Assembly: GCF_000429525.1 (NCBI RefSeq)
Contig: NZ_AUCA01000009.1
Location: 1-64,000 of the forward strand
Reading direction: 5' to 3'
DNA: 64,000 nucleotides
DNA from: Alicyclobacillus contaminans DSM 17975
GTDB lineage: Bacteria; Bacillota; Bacilli; Alicyclobacillales; Alicyclobacillaceae
A program made the translations under genes and the position numbers. The notes under the pieces were generated by a model. It ran no database searches and was not told where the DNA came from. It saw nothing but the letters and a program-made list of their open reading frames with translations. The first letter of the stretch is position 1. Each line of letters starts with the position of its first letter. Shown here in pieces: positions 56,443 through 64,000 of the stretch.

Positions 56443-57219
56443 ATGGAAAAAACAGCGTTAATCACGGGGGCATCGCATGGAATTGGACTTGAGTTAGCAA
56501 GAGTGTTCGCTGAGCACGGTTATCGACTCGTTCTCGTCGCTCGAAATGCTCACAGACTGTCGGAAATCAAGGATGAGTTCCAGCAATCGTTCTCTACGTC
56601 AGCGGATATCATCGTCAAAGACTTAAGTGAACCCGACGCGCCGAGGGAAGTTTTTGATGAATTAAGGGACAGGAACCTCACCATTCATGCGCTGGTGAAT
56701 AATGCGGGATACGGTTGGAAGGGACAGTTTGCCGACGGAAATCCGGATACTCAGCTGAACATGATCGATTTAAACGTGCGCGCTCTTACATATTTAACCC
56801 GTTTAGCACTTCCCTCCATGGTTGCTGCAAAGAGCGGATATATTTTAAACGTGGCTTCCACGGCGGCTTTCCAGCCGGGACCGCTTATGGCAGTTTATTA
56901 TGCAACAAAAGCGTACGTACTGTCGTTTAGTGAGGCGATAGCCAATGAAGTAAGAGAATACGGTATTACGGTCACGGCGCTGTGTCCAGGTCCTACGTTC
57001 ACCGAATTTGCAAGTCGCGCAAATATGTCCACAAGTCGGTTGTTCCAGGGCAGCGGGGTGATGGACGTAAAAACCGTGGCCAGACTGGGATATGAGGGCT
57101 TGATGAAGGGGCGAAACATCGTAATTCCAGGGATGCGGAATCGGGTGCTGGCCACAAGTACTCGGTTCGCCCCACGGCGACTCATCACTCGTATTGCGCG
57201 GTTCCTGAACGAGGGATAA
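56443..57219 (+). CDS. Short-chain dehydrogenase/reductase
   Basis: A 258-aa SDR from ATG 56443 (AAAGGGTGAGG upstream; seven further in-frame codons to 56422 are not needed). The cofactor motif is TGASHGIG (residues 8-15), structural NNAGYG near 88, catalytic serine in ILNVASTAAF near 143, and YYATKAYV holding the catalytic Tyr and Lys near 156-160. It belongs to the YqjQ/DltE-like SDR branch. It lies 190 nt after the ArsR-SRPBCC gene and may be under its control; this is only proximity. Confidence 0.92.
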   Translation: MEKTALITGASHGIGLELARVFAEHGYRLVLVARNAHRLSEIKDEFQQSFSTSADIIVKDLSEPDAPREVFDELRDRNLTIHALVNNAGYGWKGQFADGNPDTQLNMIDLNVRALTYLTRLALPSMVAAKSGYILNVASTAAFQPGPLMAVYYATKAYVLSFSEAIANEVREYGITVTALCPGPTFTEFASRANMSTSRLFQGSGVMDVKTVARLGYEGLMKGRNIVIPGMRNRVLATSTRFAPRRLITRIARFLNEG

Positions 57220-57360
57220 ACGTTTGTCAACGCAGGACTTCATTTGGTACTTCCGTGCACTGGTGCCGCTCTGGGCAGTGACTGTACTTGAATGTCTCTG
57301 TCCGGTGCGGTCTCACCCTTTAAGCACTTGGACCGAGGACTCCTGCCTTTCGCCAAAACA

Positions 57361-57386
57361 GCGGGGATTCCGATGAGGGGCCCCGC
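57361..57386 (-). terminator. Hairpin after the ExoIII gene
   Basis: GCGGGG (57361-57366) pairs with CCCCGC (57381-57386). On the minus strand it is followed by TGTTTTGG, fitting a modest terminator for the ExoIII gene, which stops at 57395. Confidence 0.55.
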
Positions 57387-57394
57387 ATTGATCA

Positions 57395-58153
57395 TTAAAA
57401 TTCAGCCATCTCCAGCACAACCGGACAGTGATCGCTTCCCAATACGTGCGAATCAATGCGAGCGTCGACGATGAAGGGTCGGAGTCTCGATGAAACGAGA
57501 AAGTAGTCGATTCGCCATCCGATGTTCCGTTCTCGCACTCTGGGCATGTTGGACCACCAGGTGTAGGCGTCCGTGCGGTCGGGATGAAGATATCGGAAGG
57601 AGTCCGTGAAACCGGAGTGCAGGAGCAGCGTCATCTTTTCGCGTTCTTCATCCGTAAATCCGGAGTTGCCGCGGTTTGATTTCCAATTCTTGATGTCAAT
57701 CTCCTGATGGGCAACATTCAAATCGCCGCAGATGATGACGGGCTTCTGTGCGTCAAGCTCCAGCACGAAGTTTCGAAATACATCTTCCCATTCCAGTCTG
57801 TATGCGAGCCTCGACAGATCGCGTTTCGCATTGGGCGTGTAAACGGTCACGAGATGGAAGGATTCAAACTCGAGCGTGATGATCCGTCCCTCAGGCTCCG
57901 TCTCTTCCTGCAGACCGTAACGTACGTTGATTGGCGTCATCTTGGAAAATACAGCAGTTCCGGAGTAGCCCTTCTTGAGCGCATAATTCCAGTACTGCCT
58001 GTATTCCGCTCCAAGGTCCAGATCAATCTGCCCTTCCTGCAGCTTCGTCTCCTGAACGCAGAATATGTCCGCACCGATATGGTTGAAATAGTCGAGGAAA
58101 CCTTTATTTACGCACGATCTCAGACCGTTCACATTCCAGGATACCAGTTTCAG
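57395..58153 (-). CDS. exoA: Exodeoxyribonuclease III / AP endonuclease, apparent CTG start
   Basis: A 252-aa enzyme if translation begins at CTG 58153. The conserved start of the family, KLVSWNVNGLRS, is encoded immediately from this codon, and AAGGGG lies 9 nt upstream. No ATG, GTG or TTG exists in frame between the upstream stop and this codon; the next GTG (58132) would delete the metal-binding asparagine of SWNVNG. Other catalytic marks are FCVQETKLQ, ICGDLNVAHQEIDIKN and the end GSDHCPVVLEM. It repairs abasic sites and trims 3' blocks. Length equals that of B. subtilis ExoA (252). Confidence 0.9.
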   Translation of the reverse strand: MKLVSWNVNGLRSCVNKGFLDYFNHIGADIFCVQETKLQEGQIDLDLGAEYRQYWNYALKKGYSGTAVFSKMTPINVRYGLQEETEPEGRIITLEFESFHLVTVYTPNAKRDLSRLAYRLEWEDVFRNFVLELDAQKPVIICGDLNVAHQEIDIKNWKSNRGNSGFTDEEREKMTLLLHSGFTDSFRYLHPDRTDAYTWWSNMPRVRERNIGWRIDYFLVSSRLRPFIVDARIDSHVLGSDHCPVVLEMAEF

Positions 58154-58320
58154 CGTGAATATCCCCTTATCCTTTTCATATTCGGTCCCAGTTTAGCATA
58201 AACCGCGTCAGTCGGGGCGCATTGAACATGGGCGACTGTGAGATGTGTTCACCATGCATCTACCGGATCGTCTATAATTATCTGTATTGGATGAAAACTG
58301 TGAAATAGTGGAGGTGGGGA

Positions 58321-59262
58321 ATGGAGAATATCCTGCAACAAGCCGGACTCGAGCCGCTGCATTCCGCAGACAGCCGGAGATCGCATATCGTGACCTGGTG
58401 CCAAAAGGCCTGGAAATCGCAATGGACGGCGGACATTTCTCTGCTGCTGGTCGCACTCATTTGGGGCACCACGTATGTCGCCTCCAAGGATGTTGTATCC
58501 AGCGTGCCCGTGTTGGAGTTTCTCGGCATTCGATTTGCGTTGACCACCATTCTCATGCTGCCGCTGACGATGGGCGCAATTCGGAGTGCGGATACAACCA
58601 CGTGGATCACCGGCATCGTCCTCGGACTATCTCTCTTTTCCATCTTCACCCTGGAGACGTTTGGGGTGGCGAACACCTCGGCTGCCAACGCGGGGTTCAT
58701 CATCAGTCTGTTTGCTGTCATGGTGCCCATTGTGGACAGTATGGTGTATCGTAGGCGGCCGAAAATAGGCATATTTGGCGCGGTGGGTCTGTCCGTGCTG
58801 GGGACGGCCATGCTGACGCTGCATGGATACCACATCAACACGGGAGATTTTCTCATGTTGGGCGCAGCGCTCTGCCGCGCGATTCAGATGACCATAACGA
58901 AGAAGATGACGGACGGGAGAAAGATGGACTCTGGAGCGCTCACCACGATGCAACTGGGCATGGTCGCAGTTGGATCTGGGATTGTGAGTTTGTTTCAACA
59001 TCCATCCGTTGCGCATCTCACACCGTCCTTTTGGCTCATCACGGGATATCTCGCCGTCTTTGCCACCATGTTCGCCTTTTTTGTCCAGCTCACCATGATT
59101 CGCCGCACGTCACCGGCTCGCGTGGCGGTCCTCATGAGTAGTGAACCCGTGTTTGCCGCCGCCTGTTCGGTCCTTCTCCTTGGGGAACGCCTATCGGTGG
59201 TCTCCATGGTGGGTGGACTCTGTATCGTCGTCGCGATGTTGTGGGGGAGAAGACTTTCTTAA
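58321..59262 (+). CDS. EamA/DMT-family transporter
   Basis: A 313-aa ten-helix membrane protein from ATG 58321 with GGAGGTGGGGA upstream. A hydrophilic N-terminus of about 35 residues precedes LLLVALIWGTTYVASKDVVS. The second EamA repeat starts near LMLGAALCRAIQMTITKKM and ends with SSEPVFAAACSVLLLGERLS, the typical family ending. The substrate is unknown. It is a single gene, with the interrupted MFS gene 155 nt downstream. Confidence 0.9.
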   Translation: MENILQQAGLEPLHSADSRRSHIVTWCQKAWKSQWTADISLLLVALIWGTTYVASKDVVSSVPVLEFLGIRFALTTILMLPLTMGAIRSADTTTWITGIVLGLSLFSIFTLETFGVANTSAANAGFIISLFAVMVPIVDSMVYRRRPKIGIFGAVGLSVLGTAMLTLHGYHINTGDFLMLGAALCRAIQMTITKKMTDGRKMDSGALTTMQLGMVAVGSGIVSLFQHPSVAHLTPSFWLITGYLAVFATMFAFFVQLTMIRRTSPARVAVLMSSEPVFAAACSVLLLGERLSVVSMVGGLCIVVAMLWGRRLS

Positions 59263-59417
59263 CGAGGCCGAAATAGTTCAACGGACATCGTCCGGAGGAC
59301 GCCATCGAAGCAGGGACATTTGCGAAAGGTCTTACGAGACCATGGACGTATGGTGGCGCCTCTTCTCGCATGATATCCTACAAAGTGCACGAGTGACATG
59401 CGAAAAGAGGCGTACCT

Positions 59418-60641
59418 GTGAACGCAAAGCAGTTGTTGGCATCCAACCGAAACTACCGCAATCTTTGGCTGGCTTCCACAGGCAGTCAGTTCGGGAACTG
59501 GTTCAATGAAGTGGCTCTGGCGCAGGTGACCCTGACGCTGACACATTCGGCGGCAGCCATGGGATTTGTTCTTCTCTGTCGGTCTTTGCCATCCGTGATT
59601 CTTGGGCCGCTTGCTGGACCATTCGTGGACCGGCTCCCCAAGAGACGCGTTCTGATGTTCACCGACATGGTGCGCGCGTGCTTTGCCATCTCTCTCATTT
59701 TATCGGTCGTGTTGCACGCGAGTTGGATCCTGTACGCGAACTCCGCTCTGCTCGGTGTATCCGGTGTGCTTTTTTCGCCCTCGTGGAATGCGGCCATGCC
59801 ACTCATCGTCTCCCAGGATGAGTTGGCGATTGCCAACGGTCTTGAATCTCAAGCGAGCGGGTTGATTCAAATTGTCGGTGCGGCCATAGGTGGCATCGTA
59901 TCCGCCACCATCGGCCCTGGCCTTTGCTTCAGCATGAACGCTGCGTCTTATCTGTGGTCCGCATGGCATATTTTTCGATGCCATTGGCAGGAAGAAGGTC
60001 GGACAGGGGCGCGCGGTGACGGATATGTTCAATCTCTCAGGGCCGGTTTCCAAGCTGCGTTGCACAACTGAGCGGCTCGCGCCATCCTTCTCATCGGCAT
60101 CAGCTGGGGATTGGCCGGCGGTGGGTACAACATTCTCATCCCGGTGCTCGGCCAGCAGGTCTACCATATGGGCGGGCTTGGCATCGGGCTTCTGTACGTC
60201 ATGGATGGCGTGGGGGTCCTCACCGGATCGTACGCGGTCAATCGATTCGTGGGCCGGCGACGTGGTCGGGCTATCTTTTGGTATGGCGTGGCCTATCTGA
60301 CTCAGGCATTGTTTTTCGGTGCGATGACACAGTTCACCGTCTTCGCCTGGGGAGCGCTGATGCTCTTGTTGATGCGCGTTAGCTCTGGGATTATCATTCC
60401 ACTCGATACATACCTGCTGCAAACGAGCACCGATGCGGATGTCCGCGGTCGGGTGTTTGCGCTGCACGGGGCCACGTACGGTGGCGTGATGCAGCTTTCC
60501 TACGTCATGATGGGCATGGCGCTTTCGAGATTCGGGATTCCGACCATCGGTCTCGGCATCGGGGCGATGTCGCTGCTCTGCGGCATAACGTGGTTAGCAC
60601 AGTTTGGACACAGGACCGGAACAGTGATCAACAGAGAATGA
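59418..60641 (+). pseudogene. MFS transporter interrupted by one in-frame TGA
   Basis: A 408-codon frame from GTG 59418 (GAGGCG upstream) that reads as a complete 12-helix MFS protein except for a TGA at 60069-60071. Before the stop come NRNYRNLWLASTGSQFGNWF, LAGPFVDRLPKRRVLMFTDM and the first six helices. After it the same frame continues AARAILLIGISWGLAGGGYN to the end, with RGRVFALHGATYGG in the last third. There is no frameshift. A TGG-to-TGA or similar change would explain it. It probably is a recent loss of function; stop-codon read-through is a less likely alternative. Confidence 0.8.
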
Positions 60642-60835
60642 GCCTCATCCCACGTTTGAAGCCTTTCGTCCCAAATCCGGATCAAGTCCGTGAGAATTGG
60701 GGTTGACACAGTCCGCAAACCTCGAGCGCGTCGTCAGTTCTCGCCCGATGGCGCGCGCGTATCGTTTGCGGTTCGGTGACACGGGTGTGATGGAAGAGGA
60801 GATTGTTCCCGAGTACCTTGGGTGATTCGACGGCG

Positions 60836-62272
60836 CTACCCGTCCTTCCATGCTCTGTGCAGCCGACGAATTCCCTCCTCAATGTCAGCTTCCGGCGAAC
60901 TCGCGTATGTCAGACGCACGTACCCAGGCCCGGCTCCGTACACAGATCCGGGGGCAATGACCACACCGCTGCGAATCGCCCTCTCCGCTAAATCCCTGTC
61001 ACGAACGGGATGTTTCATCTTGCCCCAAATGTGATAACTGCCCTGAGGGATGGTGAACGTCAAGTCATCTCCGAAATAGCGGTGAAGGCAATCCACCATG
61101 ATGTTTCTGCGCTTCGTCAACTCCGACCGAAGTCTCCGCACATTCTCCGCCCAGATGCCCGTTGCGAGCACCTGCTCAGCAATGGCCTGCGTGATGCCGC
61201 TGATACCAAAGTCCATCTGCTCCCGCACGCCCGCGATGCGGTCAATCACGGTGGTTGGCCCAGTCATCCAGCCCACCCGAAGCCCGGGGGCAAACGTCTT
61301 CGACAAAGTCCCCAGATAGATCACCTGTTGATCCGCACCCGCCATGGCGGCCAGTGGTGGTGGCGGGGGAGGGTTGCCATCCAAGGTCAGGGCGCCATGG
61401 GCATCATCCTCCACAATCGGGATGCGCAGGTCCGCGCAGATGTCGATGAGCCTCCGTCTTCGCTCGGGGGTCAACAGGGTTCCTGTGGGATTTTGATGCG
61501 TCGGGGTCACGAAGACCATGCGGATTCTGTGCCTGCGATGCAGGGCCATCACTTCATCGGGCACCAACCCATCCTCGTCGACGGGAAGCGGAAACATGCG
61601 CACGCCGGCCGATGCGAAGAGCGGAAGAGAGTAGGCATACGAGGGTTTCTCCAAAGCCACTGCGTCGCCGGGACGAAGCAGACTTTGCGTGACGAGATGC
61701 AGTCCCTGCTGCGATCCCGCCGTGATCAGGATGCGATGAGCAGGCATGCGGATGCCGTAGTGGTCGGCGAGGTGTCGGGAGACGGTGGATCGTAAACTTT
61801 TTTCGCCGCGCGGATCGCCGTATCCCAGTTGCACTTGCGGAGGGAGTTCTGCGGCCAACGCTTGCAGTTGTTTGACGGGCCACAGTTCCGGCGCCATTTC
61901 GCCTCGAGCCAGATTGATGTTTTCGGCTCTTCGGTTCTCCTCCCAGAGCAGACGAACCAAGGGCAGTGTGGGTTGAAAGATGCCCTGTGACACGTAGCCC
62001 GCCCAGTCCGGCGCACGAAACTCCAGTCCCCACGCATCTTCGCTGACGCGGGTGCCGCTGCCTTGTTTGGAGCGGATGAAGCCCCGGGCACGGAGTTCAT
62101 CGTAGGCAACGCTGACCGTACTTCGATTGACCTGGAGCTGCTCCGCCAATTTGCGCTCCGCCGGCAACAGCGTTCCGGGGGCCAATTCGCCGCTGCGCAC
62201 CCGTTCCTCGATGTATCTGACAATCTGACGGTACACCGGTTCGCCGTCGGTGATTTTCAGACGCACATCCAT
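60836..62272 (-). CDS. MocR-family GntR/aminotransferase-fold transcriptional regulator
   Basis: A 478-aa protein from ATG 62272. Residues 1-75 are a GntR winged helix: EPVYRQIVRYIEERVRSGEL, LAEQLQVNRSTVSVAYDELRARGFI. From about 110 it has a type-I aminotransferase fold with the PLP lysine in YLGTLSKTFAPGLRVGWM (near 315) and the cofactor Asp region IPIVEDDAHG. MocR proteins such as GabR and PdxR sense amino compounds via PLP and activate a divergent gene. Here a DMT transporter gene is divergent, with direct repeats between. Confidence 0.93.
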   Translation of the reverse strand: MDVRLKITDGEPVYRQIVRYIEERVRSGELAPGTLLPAERKLAEQLQVNRSTVSVAYDELRARGFIRSKQGSGTRVSEDAWGLEFRAPDWAGYVSQGIFQPTLPLVRLLWEENRRAENINLARGEMAPELWPVKQLQALAAELPPQVQLGYGDPRGEKSLRSTVSRHLADHYGIRMPAHRILITAGSQQGLHLVTQSLLRPGDAVALEKPSYAYSLPLFASAGVRMFPLPVDEDGLVPDEVMALHRRHRIRMVFVTPTHQNPTGTLLTPERRRRLIDICADLRIPIVEDDAHGALTLDGNPPPPPPLAAMAGADQQVIYLGTLSKTFAPGLRVGWMTGPTTVIDRIAGVREQMDFGISGITQAIAEQVLATGIWAENVRRLRSELTKRRNIMVDCLHRYFGDDLTFTIPQGSYHIWGKMKHPVRDRDLAERAIRSGVVIAPGSVYGAGPGYVRLTYASSPEADIEEGIRRLHRAWKDG

Positions 62273-62306
62273 CGGTCATGCCCCTCTCTTGATGGATTCC
62301 ATGGTA

Positions 62307-62345
62307 TCCGAATTGGATGGGAAAAGTCATCTCCAATTGGCTGGG
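62307..62345. promoter_or_regulatory. Direct repeats in the mocR-transporter intergenic region
   Basis: AATTGGATGGG at 62311-62321 and AATTGGCTGGG at 62335-62345, start-to-start distance 24 bp. The first is preceded by CCG and the second by TCC, so AATTGGA/TCCAATT is also an inverted pair. MocR regulators commonly bind two direct repeats in such divergent regions, so this is a probable operator for the neighbouring regulator. Confidence 0.6.
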
Positions 62346-62406
62346 TACAACGGAGATTCACACCGTTACGCTGAGACTGACATCCCAGCAGAAGTGAGGC
62401 GGTTGT

Positions 62407-63375
62407 ATGAATAGGACGGGGAATCCAGCTCAAATGCCAACCCGGCAGTTGGAAACCCGGGGATTATTGTATGGGCTCGTCGGAGTGGTGGTGTTCAGTT
62501 TGACGCTGCCGGCTTCTCGGGTGGCGGTTGGATGGTTCGGAACCATCGTTGTCGGCCCGGGTCGGGCACTTGTTGCCGCTGTATTTGCTGCCAGCATGCT
62601 CTGGCTCAAGCATGAGAAATTGCCGGATAAGCGGTATCTTCCCGGACTCATCATCATTGTGATTGGCGCCATATTTGGCTTTCCTCTGCTGACGGCGTGG
62701 GCGATGGATCGGGTGCCCGCATCCCACGGCGCTGTGGAACTGGCGCTGCTTCCGCTGGCCACCGCGGCCGTATCCGCACTGCGGCACGGCGAGCGGCCTT
62801 CATGGAAGTTTTGGGGATGCAGTGGCGGCGGAGCGCTGACTGTGGCCGTATACAGTGGCCTTTCGGGGTTCGGTGGTTTCCGTTTCGTGGACCTAGCGCT
62901 GCTCGGCGCTGTGGTCATAGTTGCCTTTGCGTACGCGGAAGGCGGGCGAATGTCCAGTGATCTTGGAGGATGGCAGGTGATTGCCTGGTCGGTGGTGCTG
63001 GCTGCACCGGCGGTGGTCATTGTGCTGGCATTAGACCTTGTATTCGGTGGCATGGCACACATTCACGCCTCCTGGATGGCGTGGGCCGGGCTTGTGTATC
63101 TCGGGGCGGGCAGCCAGTTCTTTGGCTTTGTGGCATGGTACACGGGGATGGCGCTCGGCGGTGTGGCACGGGTCAGTCAGTTGCAGTACCTGCAGCCGTT
63201 TTTCACCATCCTGTTCTCTTGGTTGTTGCTTGGAGAGCCACTCACCATTCCGACGGTGCTGGCGGCGATGGTTGTGGTGCTGTGGGTGGCGTTGGGGCGG
63301 TGGACGTCCATTCGCGCCAAGTCGGGGAATGAGCAGACCGATGCAGTGGTGCATCCATACACGGACGAGGCGTAA
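62407..63375 (+). CDS. EamA/DMT-family transporter, probable MocR target
   Basis: A 322-aa ten-helix transporter from ATG 62407 with GTGAGGCGG upstream. Repeat 1 begins LLYGLVGVVVFSLTLPASRVA and repeat 2 near LALLGAVVIVAFAYAEGGRM. The end shows LQYLQPFFTILFSWLLLGEPL, the typical DMT signature. Divergent from a MocR regulator across 134 nt with direct repeats, which suggests export of an amino compound sensed by that regulator; this is inferred. Confidence 0.9.
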   Translation: MNRTGNPAQMPTRQLETRGLLYGLVGVVVFSLTLPASRVAVGWFGTIVVGPGRALVAAVFAASMLWLKHEKLPDKRYLPGLIIIVIGAIFGFPLLTAWAMDRVPASHGAVELALLPLATAAVSALRHGERPSWKFWGCSGGGALTVAVYSGLSGFGGFRFVDLALLGAVVIVAFAYAEGGRMSSDLGGWQVIAWSVVLAAPAVVIVLALDLVFGGMAHIHASWMAWAGLVYLGAGSQFFGFVAWYTGMALGGVARVSQLQYLQPFFTILFSWLLLGEPLTIPTVLAAMVVVLWVALGRWTSIRAKSGNEQTDAVVHPYTDEA

Positions 63376-63463
63376 GACGATGGACGTATGGTGAGCCTGG
63401 ATGGTACGTGTTATTATGGGAGAAATATGAAGGATAACGTCTTCATCCAGGGGGGAGTGGCAC

Positions 63464-63997
63464 ATGCACAGCCTCGTGGTCGGTGGAACCGGGATGTTGG
63501 CGGGGGTTACAACGTGGCTCGCCCAACAGGGGTACACCGTCTCGGTGGTCAGCAGACGAGCAGGCCGATTCTCTGATGAAATACCGGCTGGCAGGATCCA
63601 CGCGATCACCGTGGATTATCGGGAGTCAGAGACGCTTCGACAACGTATTGACGAAGCCGTTTCGCTGCATGGCCCCATCCAATTGGCGGTGTTTTGGATT
63701 CATACGGATGCTCGCGACGCGTTCCGCGTGATCTCCGAAGAGGTCTCGCGCCATGCCTCGGCTCCATGGAGACTCTTTCACGTACGTGGAAGCGCGGCGC
63801 ATCTGAACCCAGAGCCGCCGCAGGTACCGCCGAATTGCCGGTATCGAGAGGTTGTGCTGGGCTTCGTCATCGAGGGAAACCGGTCTCGATGGCTCACTCA
63901 TGAGGAAATATCGGGCGGCGTGATGGATGCCATACGAAAGGATGGCGAGCGAACTGTGGTGGGCACGCTGGAGCCCTGGGATAAGCGGCCGCTGTAG
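63464..63997 (+). CDS. Short SDR-like NAD(P)-binding protein
   Basis: A 177-aa protein from ATG 63464 after GGGGGGAG. A Rossmann motif starts it: HSLVVGGTGMLAGVTTWLAQQGYTVSVVSRR (residues 2-32), followed by ITVDYRESETLRQRIDEA. It lacks the SDR catalytic Tyr-x-x-x-Lys. The rest includes LFHVRGSAAHLNPE and RYREVVLGFVIEGN, which match small SDR-like proteins of Bacilli annotated only as short-chain dehydrogenase. Function unknown; nucleotide binding is likely. It is complete, ending 3 nt before the window edge. Confidence 0.75.
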   Translation: MHSLVVGGTGMLAGVTTWLAQQGYTVSVVSRRAGRFSDEIPAGRIHAITVDYRESETLRQRIDEAVSLHGPIQLAVFWIHTDARDAFRVISEEVSRHASAPWRLFHVRGSAAHLNPEPPQVPPNCRYREVVLGFVIEGNRSRWLTHEEISGGVMDAIRKDGERTVVGTLEPWDKRPL

Positions 63998-64000
63998 AAG

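Noticed and set aside
63455-63469. TGGCAC motif as a sigma-54 (-24/-12) promoter
   Set aside because: No TTGCA at the required distance; no convincing sigma-54 promoter was seen anywhere, despite rpoN being encoded here.

Overview
The window comes from a GC-rich, endospore-forming Firmicute of the Bacilli. The reasons are a GerA-type germinant receptor operon, a CotD-like coat protein, ComER, RpoN/SigL beside a CggR-controlled glycolytic operon, strong AAGGAGG-type ribosome binding sites with many GTG/TTG starts, and the order secG-rnr-(smpB-ssrA). The GC content and gene order suggest Alicyclobacillaceae or relatives; this is inference, because no rRNA or other species marker is present.

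Layout. (1) 0-8 kb, accessory: truncated IS4-type transposase, short UvrA paralogue, START-like (SRPBCC) protein preceded by a decayed ArsR regulator, shortened 2H phosphoesterase, CsaA, DUF523, a LysE exporter and two GNAT genes, one truncated. (2) 8-13.5 kb, acyl-CoA metabolism: two AMP-forming acyl-CoA ligases, a thiolase lacking one catalytic cysteine, and a nitronate monooxygenase-like enzyme; the last two and one ligase form a tightly overlapping operon. (3) 13.6-20.4 kb: cotD-like, manA, a four-gene ger operon, and a Cof-type HAD phosphatase. (4) 20.4-33.3 kb, housekeeping: DMT transporter, dienelactone hydrolase with a coupled Cys-rich micropeptide, lysA, HesB-like protein, class I fumarase, flippase, a pyrimidine-nucleoside phosphorylase/cytidine deaminase fusion, PepF, a membrane-anchored GNAT and ComER. 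(5) 33.5-42.4 kb: rpoN, then cggR-gapA-pgk-tpiA-gpmI-eno. (6) 42.4-55.1 kb: secG, rnr, a complete oligopeptide ABC transporter with two tandem binding proteins inserted before smpB, and the tmRNA gene. (7) 55.1-64 kb, accessory: fused ArsR-SRPBCC gene, SDR, ExoIII apparently starting at CTG, DMT transporters, an MFS gene with an internal stop, and a MocR regulator divergent from its probable target.

How the genes work together. CggR should repress its own operon through a tandem CGGGAC operator 3' of the promoter. A near-identical single site lies between gapA and pgk beside an extended -10 element and a terminator-like hairpin, which suggests separate control of upper and lower parts of the operon. 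RNase R, SmpB and tmRNA form the ribosome-rescue and RNA-decay module. OppBCDF with two lipoprotein receptors imports peptides, which PepF can degrade.

No CRISPR array, prophage or obvious new defence system was seen. The best candidates for something not commonly described are the Cys-rich 24-aa peptide coupled to dienelactone hydrolase, the phosphorylase-deaminase fusion, the second CggR-like site, and the split/decayed versus fused ArsR-SRPBCC pair. All assignments are from reading the sequence; no database search was run. Residue positions marked 'about' are estimates.
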